Positions 32,370 to 39,942 of a stretch of DNA of 64,000 nt are shown in pieces. This DNA comes from AC-37 sp036389295 (GTDB lineage: Bacteria > Actinomycetota > Thermoleophilia > Solirubrobacterales > Thermoleophilaceae), in contig DASVQB010000041.1 in the NCBI GenBank assembly GCA_036389295.1, positions 186,001-250,000 of the forward strand, given 5' to 3'. Each line of letters begins with the position of its first letter. The stretch's first letter is position 1. The position numbers and the translations under genes were made by a program. Under the pieces are notes generated by a model that was given only the letters and a program-made list of their open reading frames with translations, ran no database searches and was not told where the DNA came from.

Positions 32370-33344
32370 TCAGACGTGCGCGATCCGCACGGTGCCCTCG
32401 CAGCACGGCCTTCCCATCTGGGAGCAGGTCACCTTGCCGCCGCCGGAGCCCTCGTCGAGCGTGACCGCGCACACGATGTCGGGGTGGAACTCGGCGATCC
32501 GGGAGAACCTCATCTCGAACCCCGCGACGACCAGACGGGAGTGGTCGATCCCGAGCTCCTCGCAGGCGCCGGCCACGGCCACCTGTCGGACGCCCTCGAG
32601 CAGGAGGAGGCCGGGGACGTGGTCGAGCGGATGGTCGAAGAACGTCGGGTCGTCGGGCTCGACGATCAACGACGCCTCGTAGGCCCGCTCTCCGGCGGCC
32701 GGCCGGATCCTGGTCAGGACGCCGTTGGCCGGGTTGCGCCTTCCGGTGCGCGTCTCCCAGTCGGCGCGCGGGACCGGATCGGGGAGCCCCCTCCCCGACA
32801 CGGCCTCCCGGTTGCGGCCCCTCAGGCCGGCGTAGAAGTCCGGCGGGACGATCGCGCCGCTGACCTCGCTCACCCCCGCGTCGTGGCCGCCGATGGCGAG
32901 GCGGGTGCGCAGGAACGCCCCAGCCATGGCTCGGCCGGGACGCATGCGCAGCTTGCTCGACGGGTCCTGCGAGAAGAGCACGTCGCAGGTGTCGCGGCCC
33001 TTGCGAGAGCGCTCGATCGGGTCGAGCTCGACCTTCACCTCTCGAAGGAGGAAGTGACGGTCGCGCGCGATGTCGAGGATCTCCGACGCCACCACGAGGC
33101 CGGCCTGCCGGGCGGTCTCCGCGACCAGCACGACGTCGTGGAACGGCGCCGCGGTGTCGCTGAAGCGCGCGTGGGCGAGTGGGAGCCGGGCCGCGATCGT
33201 GCACCAGTCCTCTCCCGGGCCGTGCATCCAGTCGGTCACGAAGACCTGCTCGAGGGCCGCCTTGTGGACGACCTGGCCGGGGAGGGGGCGGTCGGTGCGG
33301 AGGTCGGCGGCCGACGGCTGGAGCGTCTCGATTGCTTGGGTCAC
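32370..33344 (-). CDS. AfsA-family (A-factor type butyrolactone) biosynthesis protein
   Basis: 324 residues from the GTG at 33344. Two AfsA hotdog repeats are visible: VHKAALEQVFVTDW with AETARQAGL (about 26-83), and DHPLDHVPGLLLLEGVRQVA (237-256), the strongest family mark. AfsA joins a beta-ketoacyl thioester to dihydroxyacetone phosphate to start gamma-butyrolactone signal synthesis. It heads the minus-strand run with the FAD enzyme, MaoC, SDR and two FMOs. Some AfsA homologues make furans or other lipids, so the exact product is open. No butyrolactone receptor (TetR type) is in the window. Confidence 0.85.
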   Translation of the reverse strand: MTQAIETLQPSAADLRTDRPLPGQVVHKAALEQVFVTDWMHGPGEDWCTIAARLPLAHARFSDTAAPFHDVVLVAETARQAGLVVASEILDIARDRHFLLREVKVELDPIERSRKGRDTCDVLFSQDPSSKLRMRPGRAMAGAFLRTRLAIGGHDAGVSEVSGAIVPPDFYAGLRGRNREAVSGRGLPDPVPRADWETRTGRRNPANGVLTRIRPAAGERAYEASLIVEPDDPTFFDHPLDHVPGLLLLEGVRQVAVAGACEELGIDHSRLVVAGFEMRFSRIAEFHPDIVCAVTLDEGSGGGKVTCSQMGRPCCEGTVRIAHV

Positions 33345-33365
33345 CGGACTCAAGCTACGGACGGA

Positions 33366-33425
33366 CTCGCGGCAGCGCGAGTTCTCGTCGCGCGATTCGA
33401 CCGGGGCCTCGCGCTGCTCTATCGA
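33366..33425. promoter_or_regulatory. Divergent afsA / CrtI-like promoter region
   Basis: The 87-base gap has an inverted repeat CTCGCG-GCAG-CGCGAG (33366-33381) just upstream of afsA. For the plus strand, TTCGAC (33396-33401), an 18-base spacer and TATCGA (33420-33425) end six bases before the ATG at 33432. For afsA, TAGCTT read on the minus strand (33351-33356) lies seven bases before the GTG, but without a clear -35. Both transcripts would be nearly leaderless. Confidence 0.35.
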
Positions 33426-33431
33426 TGTGGC

Positions 33432-35183
33432 ATGAAGACAAGGCACAGAGGCGACAACGACGGCTTCGACGCGATCGTGATCGGGTCCGGCCCGGGCGGG
33501 TTGACGACGGCGGCGTACCTGGCCGCGAACGGGATGCGGACCCTGGTCCTCGAGCAATACGACGTGGCCGGGGGCTGCACGCACGCCTTCCGTCGCAAGC
33601 GTCAGTGGGAGTTCGACGTCGGCCTGCACTACGTGGGCGACTGCGGCAACCCGGAGGGCATCATCCCGACCGTGCTCCGCGGCGTCGGCGTCGACGACCG
33701 CGTGGACTGGCTGGAGATGGACCCCGACGGGTTCGACACGCTCGTCTTCCCCGACCTCGTCTTCCGGGTCCCGCGCGGGTGGGAGCGCTACCGCGAGCGG
33801 CTCGTCGAGACGTTCCCGGCGGACGCGGCCGGGATACGGAAGTGCACCCGCATCCTCGAGCGGCTCGGGCACGAGGCCGTCGGACCGAACGGCCTGATGT
33901 TCGAGCCGCCGATGACGCTCCGGGGGGCGCTCCAGATGCCCTTCGTCGCCCGCAGCTCGATGCGGTGGGGGATCCACGCCACGCTCGGGGACCTCTTCGA
34001 CGCCTGCCGCCTCGGCGTCGAGGCGCGGGCGGTGCTGGCCGGGCAGTCGGGGCTCTACGGCTCGCCGCCGTCGCGCGCCCCCGCCCTCCTCCACGCGATC
34101 CTCGTGGACCACTACGTGAGGGGTGGCGCGTACTACCCGCGCGGCGGCGGCCAGGTGCCGGCGGCGCTGCTCGTGGACGTGATCAGGACCCACGGCGGGA
34201 CGGTGCGCACGCGTGCGCGCGTGGACGAGATCCTCATCCGGCGCGGCCGGGTCGCGGGCGTCCGGCTGACCGACGGCGAGACGATCGGTGCGCCGGTGGT
34301 CGTCTCCGCCGCGGACATCAAGCGGACGTTCCTGGAGCTCATCGCCCCCGAGCACGTCGGGCGGCGTCGCCTCCGCCGCGTCGACGGCTATCGGATGGCG
34401 CCGGCCCTGTTCCAGGTCTTCCTGGGGCTGGACGTCGACCTGCGCGACCGGATGCCGAACACGAACTGGTACTGGTCTCCGAGCTACGACCCGGAGCTGG
34501 GCTACGCCGCGACACGGGGCCGAGAGCTTCCCGACGAGCCGAACACCTACACGGTGTCCGCGTCGGTGAAGGACCCCCACTCGCCCGAGATCGCGCCGCC
34601 CGGCTGCTCCAGCATGGCGATCATGGGGCTCGCGCCGCCCGACTACGCCTACTGGCAGGTCGACAAGGGACCGGCCGCCGGCGAGCGCTACTCGCGCAAC
34701 CGCGACTACCAGGCCGTGAAGGAGGGGATCGCGGACCGTCTGATCGAGACGACCGCTCGGAGGATCCCCCCGCTCGCGGACCTGAGGGACCGGATCCTCT
34801 GGAGGGAGTCGGCCACGCCGATCACGCAGGAGCGCTACACGCTCAGCACCGACGGCGCCTCGTACGGGATCGAGCTCGCCGTCGACCAATGGGCGCTGCG
34901 GAGGCCGAGTCCGAAGACCCGGATCCCAGGCCTCTTCCTCGCCGGCTCGAGCACGTTCTCGTGCCACGGGCTGCCGGGCACGATGGTGGGCGGCGCGGCC
35001 GCCGCCGGCGCGGTGCTCGGCCGCAACCTCCTGAAGGAGGTGCGCGACGGCGCGGTCTTCGCCGACCGCTCCAGGATCACGGCGGGCGGGCCGGGCTGGG
35101 ACCCCTTCCTCTCGTGCCGGCGGCTCTCGGTCAAGAAGCCGCCGCGCAGCCGTCCCGAGCGCGAGCCGGCCGGCGCCCGCTAG
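33432..35183 (+). CDS. CrtI/RetSat-like FAD oxidoreductase (carotenoid desaturase family)
   Basis: 583 residues. Opening FDAIVIGSGPGGLTTAAYLA and LEQYDVAGGCTHAF are the FAD motif of the phytoene desaturase / retinol saturase family. GGGQVPAALLVDVIRTHGG (about 240) and the C-terminal GLFLAGSSTFSCHGLPGTM complete the pattern. Members desaturate, isomerise or saturate polyenes or lipids. There is no phytoene synthase here, so a carotenoid role is not implied. The protein runs divergent from afsA and shares a CTAG with the convergent LmbU-2 stop. Confidence 0.83.
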   Translation: MKTRHRGDNDGFDAIVIGSGPGGLTTAAYLAANGMRTLVLEQYDVAGGCTHAFRRKRQWEFDVGLHYVGDCGNPEGIIPTVLRGVGVDDRVDWLEMDPDGFDTLVFPDLVFRVPRGWERYRERLVETFPADAAGIRKCTRILERLGHEAVGPNGLMFEPPMTLRGALQMPFVARSSMRWGIHATLGDLFDACRLGVEARAVLAGQSGLYGSPPSRAPALLHAILVDHYVRGGAYYPRGGGQVPAALLVDVIRTHGGTVRTRARVDEILIRRGRVAGVRLTDGETIGAPVVVSAADIKRTFLELIAPEHVGRRRLRRVDGYRMAPALFQVFLGLDVDLRDRMPNTNWYWSPSYDPELGYAATRGRELPDEPNTYTVSASVKDPHSPEIAPPGCSSMAIMGLAPPDYAYWQVDKGPAAGERYSRNRDYQAVKEGIADRLIETTARRIPPLADLRDRILWRESATPITQERYTLSTDGASYGIELAVDQWALRRPSPKTRIPGLFLAGSSTFSCHGLPGTMVGGAAAAGAVLGRNLLKEVRDGAVFADRSRITAGGPGWDPFLSCRRLSVKKPPRSRPEREPAGAR

Positions 35184-35764
35184 GCGATGCGGCGCCCTGG
35201 GTTCGCGCCCGCGAACCGGCAGCCGCACTCAGAGCACACGAGCTCGCCGGCGGGCGGTCCCGCTTGGAGCGCCTCGGACGGGACGGCGCTCAGCGGCGCA
35301 CGGTCCCGGCGCAGCTCCTCGCGCAGGCAGCGCACGGACAGGCGCTCGGAGGAGGCGTGCGAGAGCCAGCGCTCCTGCTCGGCGGGCTCGAGCGCCGCGA
35401 GCTCCGCGTGGTGGCTGAACGAGAGCTCCTCCCGTCGCCGGGAGGGGTCGAAGCGGGACGTGACGTAGACCATGTTCATCAGCGTCTGCACGTCGTAGCC
35501 CGTCAGCCGCGCCGCCCGCACGTAGCGCTCGCCGAAGCGGGCGTTCCCATACCGCAGCCAGTCGCCGACCCACCAGCCGACGCCGCGGCTTACGGCGCCG
35601 AGCCGGCGCCCCTCGTCGTCCCAGTCGCGGATCCGAAGCTCCAGCTCGGAACGCCACGTCGTGGTCGTCACCGAGAACTTCGGGCGCCGCCCGCCCCGTC
35701 GCGGCGCAGCGGCCTGGCGCACGTCGCCCGAACCGGCGCTCCTCACTGCCGTCACAGCTGTCAT
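35180..35764 (-). CDS. LmbU-family transcriptional regulator, copy 2
   Basis: 194 residues from the ATG at 35764, with AAGGGGA five bases upstream. The core (RRLGAVSRGVGWWVGDWL, DPSRRREELSFSHHAELA, EQERWLSHASSE) is nearly identical to copy 1. The N-terminal 45 residues are different and Arg-rich (RRGGRRPKF), and the tail carries CSECGC. LmbU proteins act as cluster-situated regulators. It is divergent from the FAD monooxygenase gene and probably has its own promoter (35820-35848). Confidence 0.82.
   Translation of the reverse strand: MTAVTAVRSAGSGDVRQAAAPRRGGRRPKFSVTTTTWRSELELRIRDWDDEGRRLGAVSRGVGWWVGDWLRYGNARFGERYVRAARLTGYDVQTLMNMVYVTSRFDPSRRREELSFSHHAELAALEPAEQERWLSHASSERLSVRCLREELRRDRAPLSAVPSEALQAGPPAGELVCSECGCRFAGANPGRRIA
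35311..35611 (-). repeat. 301-base direct repeat, copy 2 (core of LmbU regulator gene)
   Basis: Second copy of the segment at 26320-26620, same orientation, about ten mismatches. The two copies bracket about 9 kb that holds the FMOs, SDR, MaoC, FAD enzyme, afsA and the CrtI-like gene. Recombination between them would delete this block and leave one chimeric LmbU gene. Confidence 0.88.
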
Positions 35765-35787
35765 CGAATTCCCCTTGAGCCCGTCCT

Positions 35788-35848
35788 GGAGGTCCGCTCT
35801 GGGACCTCCCGAGCCCTTGATGCTGCTGCCTTGCGGCCACGTAGTCAA
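35788..35848 (-). promoter_or_regulatory. LmbU-2 promoter and downstream inverted repeat
   Basis: On the minus strand TTGACT (35843-35848), 17 bases and CAGCAT (35820-35825) form a candidate promoter with a strong -35 and weak -10. Just after the expected start lies a perfect 8-base inverted repeat, GGAGGTCC (35788-35795) and GGACCTCC (35802-35809), six bases apart. This is a likely operator or leader hairpin ahead of the ribosome site. Confidence 0.5.
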
Positions 35849-35863
35849 AGCCGCCCTTCCGAG

Positions 35864-35892
35864 TTGAACCCCGCGACGCCCGTGCCTACTGT
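35864..35892 (+). promoter_or_regulatory. Promoter of the FAD monooxygenase gene
   Basis: TTGAAC (35864-35869), an optimal 17-base spacer and TACTGT (35887-35892). The GTG start codon at 35899 follows six bases after the -10, so a leaderless message is expected. It is back to back with the LmbU-2 promoter. Confidence 0.6.
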
Positions 35893-35898
35893 CGTCCC

Positions 35899-37365
35899 GT
35901 GTCGCAGAACGGAAGCTCACACCCGGAGACGGCCGGGGCCGTGGTCGTCGGCGCGCGCCTGGCCGGCTGCGCCACGGCCATACCGCTCGCCCGCGCGGGC
36001 CACCGCGTCGTCGCGATCGACAGGGACAGGTTCCCGTCCAACACCCTCTCGACCCACGGCCTCTTCCAGGGCCACCTCGTCGAGCTGCGCCGGCTCGGGG
36101 CGCTGGACCGCCTGCTGGCGCTGGACCCACCGAAGATCCGCCGCTTCCACGTGTACCACCTGGGGCAGCACGCGGTCGAGACGGCGCACGCGGTCGACGG
36201 GATCGACTACGGCCTGTGCATCGGCCGCGAGGAGCTCGACCTGGCGCTCGTCGAGAGCGCACGCGAGGCGGGCGTCGAGGTGCGCGAGCGCACCTCCGCC
36301 ACCAGCCTCCTCTGGGAGGACGGCCGGGCCGCCGGGATCCGCTACAGGAGCCGCGACGGCGACGAGGGCGAGATCCGCGCGCCGCTCGTGGTCGGGGCCG
36401 ACGGGCGCCGCTCGACGGTGGCCCGCCTGGTCGGCGCGGACGTGCCCTATCGCGGCTCGCGCAACGGACGCGGCTTCGTCTGGTGGTACCTGGACGACCC
36501 GAAGCTGGGCACCCGCTGGCGCGAGACCCTGACCCTCTGGCAGATCGGCGAGACCCACGTGATGACGGCGCCGATGCCGCACGGCCGGATGATCGTGATC
36601 CTCATGGGGCCGGCGGAGGACGTGCCGCTCTTCCGAACCGACCCGCGCGCGATGTGGGAGCGCGTCCTCCGTGAGCATCGCCACCTGGCCGACCGCGTGG
36701 CCGGCGCCGGCGCGCCGGGCAAGCCGTTCACCTCGCGCGAGATGCCCGCGTTCTTCCGCGCGTCGAGCGGATCGGGGTGGGCGCTCGCCGGCGACGCGGG
36801 CCACTACAAGGACGCGACCATCGGCCAGGGGATCCGCGACTCGCTCGAGTGGGGCCGCAGGCTCGGCGAGGCCGCTGCGCCGGTGCTCCGCGACGCACCC
36901 CGGCTGGACGAGGCGCTGGCCCGCTGGGAGAGGGCGCGCGATCGCGCGGTCCTGCCGACCTACCACTGGGCCAACATGCAGAGCCGGATCGTCCTCCGCC
37001 AGCCGATCGCGGTCGAGGCGCTTCGCACGTTCGACCGCTCGTGCGGCCCGGAGCTCGGCGACGTCCTGTCACGCGTTCGAACGCCGCAGCAGGTGTTCTC
37101 GCCGCTTCGCGGGATGGTGTGGATGGCACGCGCCCTGCGCCGGCCGGGCGCCGAGCGCCGGACGATCCTCGGCAACCTGGTGCAGGAATCGCTCGTCCAG
37201 ACCCACGCCCGGCGCGAGCGGCTCTCGAACCGCTTCCGCCCGGCACGACGGTCTGCGTCGGAGACGCCGGGGTGGACCTGGCCGCCCCGGACGCAGGCAA
37301 GCGGGCCCAAAGCGGTCCCGAGTGCGAGCGAGCCCGTCGGCGCGAGGGAGTCGGAGGCGGCGTGA
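35899..37365 (+). CDS. FAD-dependent monooxygenase (PHBH-fold)
   Basis: 488 residues from a GTG. FAD-binding VVVGARLAGCATAIPLARAG, then FPSNTLSTHGLFQ, GADGRRSTVARLVGA (the DG motif) and GDAGHYKDATIGQGI (the GD motif), an order typical of group A flavin monooxygenases and geranylgeranyl-reductase-like enzymes. The C-terminal 70 residues are unstructured and Arg/Pro/Ser-rich. It is followed by a nitrilase-fold gene with a GTGA overlap, so the two form a plus-strand operon. Confidence 0.85.
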   Translation: MSQNGSSHPETAGAVVVGARLAGCATAIPLARAGHRVVAIDRDRFPSNTLSTHGLFQGHLVELRRLGALDRLLALDPPKIRRFHVYHLGQHAVETAHAVDGIDYGLCIGREELDLALVESAREAGVEVRERTSATSLLWEDGRAAGIRYRSRDGDEGEIRAPLVVGADGRRSTVARLVGADVPYRGSRNGRGFVWWYLDDPKLGTRWRETLTLWQIGETHVMTAPMPHGRMIVILMGPAEDVPLFRTDPRAMWERVLREHRHLADRVAGAGAPGKPFTSREMPAFFRASSGSGWALAGDAGHYKDATIGQGIRDSLEWGRRLGEAAAPVLRDAPRLDEALARWERARDRAVLPTYHWANMQSRIVLRQPIAVEALRTFDRSCGPELGDVLSRVRTPQQVFSPLRGMVWMARALRRPGAERRTILGNLVQESLVQTHARRERLSNRFRPARRSASETPGWTWPPRTQASGPKAVPSASEPVGARESEAA

Positions 37366-38285
37366 GCTGCGCCGAGCGCGGCCTGCGGATCGCGGTCGCC
37401 GGGGCACGCTCGCGCGGCGACGCGGAGGGCGACCTCCGTCGCTTGGCCGACCTCGCGTCGCAGGCCGCACGGGAGCACGATCCCGACCTGATCCTGTTGC
37501 CCGAGACGCTGGCCGGCCCCGCGCACGGCCCCTACGAGCTCCTGCGCGCTCTCGCCCGCCGGCACGGCTGCTGGGTGGGCGGCGGGTTCGTCGCGGTGCG
37601 CGGCTCGGCTGCGACGAGCGTCTACGCGCTGGCGGAGCCGGGCGGCGCCACCCACCTGCACGACAAGGACCAGCCGGACCCGTGGGAGGCGCGCTCCTGC
37701 GTCCGCGGGATCGACGACGGCTTCTGCGCCACCGACCTCGGTCCCCTCGGGCTGGCCGCCGGCACGGAGTGGATCCGCACGCGAGCCGCCCGCCGGCTGC
37801 GTGCAGCGGGCGTCCGCCTGGTGGTCGGCGGTGCGTCTCGACGGTCCTGGCTCGCGCCGGAGGCCCCGGGCCGGATGGCTCGGATGGTGGGCGTGCCGGC
37901 GGCCGTCGCGCAGCAGGCCCCGCCGGGCCGGGAGCGCACGGCGGCCGGCGCGACGCGGCCCGCCCGGAGCGCGGGGGACTCTCAGATCGTCGACCGCGAG
38001 GGCCGCGTCCTCGCGCTACTCGGTCCGGACGACGGCGATGGCTACGTGGCGGCCGAGGTCAGGCTGTCCGACCCCGACCCGCTCGAGCTCGTGCCCGACG
38101 CCGAGTGGACCGTGCACGTGACGACCTCGCGCCGCGCGGGATGGGCCGTTCAGGGGATGCGCGGCCGCACGGCGCGCCGCCTCCGACAGCGCGTCCGCCG
38201 GCTTCCCTCGCCGCGCGGGCCGAGGCGCGACCTGCTCGCCTACAACCCGCCGCCGGCCGGCCCCGCCCGGGGAGAGATCACCTAG
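37362..38285 (+). CDS. Nitrilase-superfamily protein lacking the catalytic Cys
   Basis: 307 residues from the GTG at 37362. The carbon-nitrogen hydrolase fold shows Glu48 (LLPETLAGPAHG) and Lys102 (HLHDKDQ), two members of the catalytic triad. At the Cys position, where active enzymes read GLxxC, this one has GLAAGTEW (Gly134). It may be inactive, a binding protein, or use another residue. The C-terminus is Arg-rich. Its 3' end overlaps the convergent cyclase gene by eight bases. Confidence 0.7.
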   Translation: MSCAERGLRIAVAGARSRGDAEGDLRRLADLASQAAREHDPDLILLPETLAGPAHGPYELLRALARRHGCWVGGGFVAVRGSAATSVYALAEPGGATHLHDKDQPDPWEARSCVRGIDDGFCATDLGPLGLAAGTEWIRTRAARRLRAAGVRLVVGGASRRSWLAPEAPGRMARMVGVPAAVAQQAPPGRERTAAGATRPARSAGDSQIVDREGRVLALLGPDDGDGYVAAEVRLSDPDPLELVPDAEWTVHVTTSRRAGWAVQGMRGRTARRLRQRVRRLPSPRGPRRDLLAYNPPPAGPARGEIT

Positions 38286-39822
38286 CCGGTGAGGCGATGG
38301 TCGTGGGCGCCGTGCGGCCGCGAAGCTCGACCGACTCGCCGAGCCGCCACCGGCTTGCCTCGGCTTCCGCGGCGCGCGAGACGATCGCCTCGGAGGCGAG
38401 CAGTCGAGACCGCTCGGTCTTCGCAAGGTCGGTCAGGCGCGCCGCCTCGTTGACGGGGTCGCCGATCACGGTGTACTCGAACCGCTCGGCGGCGCCGACG
38501 TTCCCCGCGACGACCGCGCCGGCCGAGACGCCGATCGCGGCCTGGAGGTCCGGCAGCGCCGCGCGCAGCCGAGCCTCCAGGTCGCGGGCCGCCGCGAGCG
38601 CCGCACTCGCCGCGTCCGGATCGGGAAGCGGCGCCCCAAACACGCACAGAGCGGCGTCGCCCTCGAACTTGTTGACCCACCCGCCGTGTGCCGTGACCGC
38701 CTCGACCACGAGAGCGAAGAATCGATTCAGGGCCTCCACCACGTCGCTCGGGCCGGCGGTCGCCGCGAGGCGGGTCGACCCGATGATGTCGACGAAGAGG
38801 ATGGCCACCTCCCGCACCTCGCCGCCGAGCTTCACCCCGCGCTCGAGCGCCTGGCGCGCGACGTCCTCGCCGACGTGGCGGCCGAAGAGGTCGCGGATCT
38901 CGTCGCGTTCGCGCAGCCCGACGACCATGCTGTTGAAGCCGGCCTGGAGCAGCCCCACCTCGCTCCCGTCGTAGACGGCGACGTCGACGTCGAGCTTCCC
39001 TCGCTGGACGTCGGCGAGGGCCGCGCGGACGGAGTCGATCGGGTCCGCGACCGACCGCGCGGCGATCACCAGCGTCGCCAAGCCCCCGGCGAGCGCGATG
39101 ACGCTGAGGAAGAGGACGGTCACGGCGAGGCGCTCCCGCGTCGACTCGCTGCCGAGGAGGTACGCGCCCCCGACCAGCCCGATCCCGAGGACCGCGACTC
39201 CCGTGCCGAAGGCCCAGGCGAGCACGAGGCGCGTGGCCACGCCCGGGACCGCGGGGCGCGCCGGAGGGCCGCCGTGGAGCGCGAGGGCCGTGAGCGGCCG
39301 GATGAGCCGCTCCGTCAACAGGTAGATCAGCGCGCACGTCGCGAGCCCACCCAGCAGCACGGTCACGCCGACCTGGATCCCGAGCGCCCCCGAGCGCGGC
39401 GCGTTGATCGCGCCGAACAGCAGCGCACCGGCCGTCCACAGGGACGCCGACACGCGCGAGAGTCGCAGCGGGTACCGCAGCGTGACCTCCCGCTCGTGGT
39501 CGTCGGGTGGGCGGCCGGCCGTAACCCACTCCGGCGAGGAGCCGCGCTCGCGCAGGCCCCACACGATGCCGGCCGCCAGTGCGATCGGCAGGAAGCCCGC
39601 GAACACGAGCAGGTTGCGTTCGATCAGCTCCTCGGCGCTTCTGTCTACCGCCGTCGGGACGACGAAGGCGAGGAACACGAGGACCAGGAGGGCCCCGACC
39701 ACGTTGGCCGCGGGGATCGCGAGCGCCAACCGCCTCCGGAGGCGCCGATCCAGCTCCGCGCCCTCGTCGGCGGCTTCCGAGTGGAGCGGTCGCTCGGCCG
39801 TGGGCTGTTGCGAGGGCTCCAT
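38278..39822 (-). CDS. Membrane adenylate/guanylate cyclase (class III) with HAMP domain
   Basis: 514 residues from the ATG at 39822. About six membrane helices (35-260) are followed by a HAMP linker (about 265-320, VADPIDSVRAALADVQRG) and a class III cyclase domain (about 345-490). Metal-binding Asp is in AILFVDIIGSTRLA, the second in KFEGDAALCVFG together with the purine-selecting Lys, and VIGDPVNEAARL has the transition-state Asn and Arg. It should make cAMP at the inner membrane. The layout matches mycobacterial Rv1318c-type cyclases. It is not obviously biosynthetic and may be a sensor. Confidence 0.9.
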   Translation of the reverse strand: MEPSQQPTAERPLHSEAADEGAELDRRLRRRLALAIPAANVVGALLVLVFLAFVVPTAVDRSAEELIERNLLVFAGFLPIALAAGIVWGLRERGSSPEWVTAGRPPDDHEREVTLRYPLRLSRVSASLWTAGALLFGAINAPRSGALGIQVGVTVLLGGLATCALIYLLTERLIRPLTALALHGGPPARPAVPGVATRLVLAWAFGTGVAVLGIGLVGGAYLLGSESTRERLAVTVLFLSVIALAGGLATLVIAARSVADPIDSVRAALADVQRGKLDVDVAVYDGSEVGLLQAGFNSMVVGLRERDEIRDLFGRHVGEDVARQALERGVKLGGEVREVAILFVDIIGSTRLAATAGPSDVVEALNRFFALVVEAVTAHGGWVNKFEGDAALCVFGAPLPDPDAASAALAAARDLEARLRAALPDLQAAIGVSAGAVVAGNVGAAERFEYTVIGDPVNEAARLTDLAKTERSRLLASEAIVSRAAEAEASRWRLGESVELRGRTAPTTIASPAR

Positions 39823-39942
39823 GCTTACCGCACCTACGCGACGCTCGGGGCGGGGCTGCGTGCGCCGAGGAAACATTAGTCGGCGGACGGGCCGCGACCC
39901 GCTACCGTGGTTCATCCACACCGCGAAAGAAAGGTGAACCGA

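Noticed and set aside
32376..33431. Plus-strand open frame upstream of the CrtI-like gene
   Set aside because: It is antisense to afsA, has no family motifs, and the CrtI-like protein starts naturally at the ATG at 33432.
33432..35183. Carotenoid biosynthesis locus
   Set aside because: Only one CrtI/RetSat-like gene is present; phytoene synthase, lycopene cyclase and prenyltransferase genes are missing.
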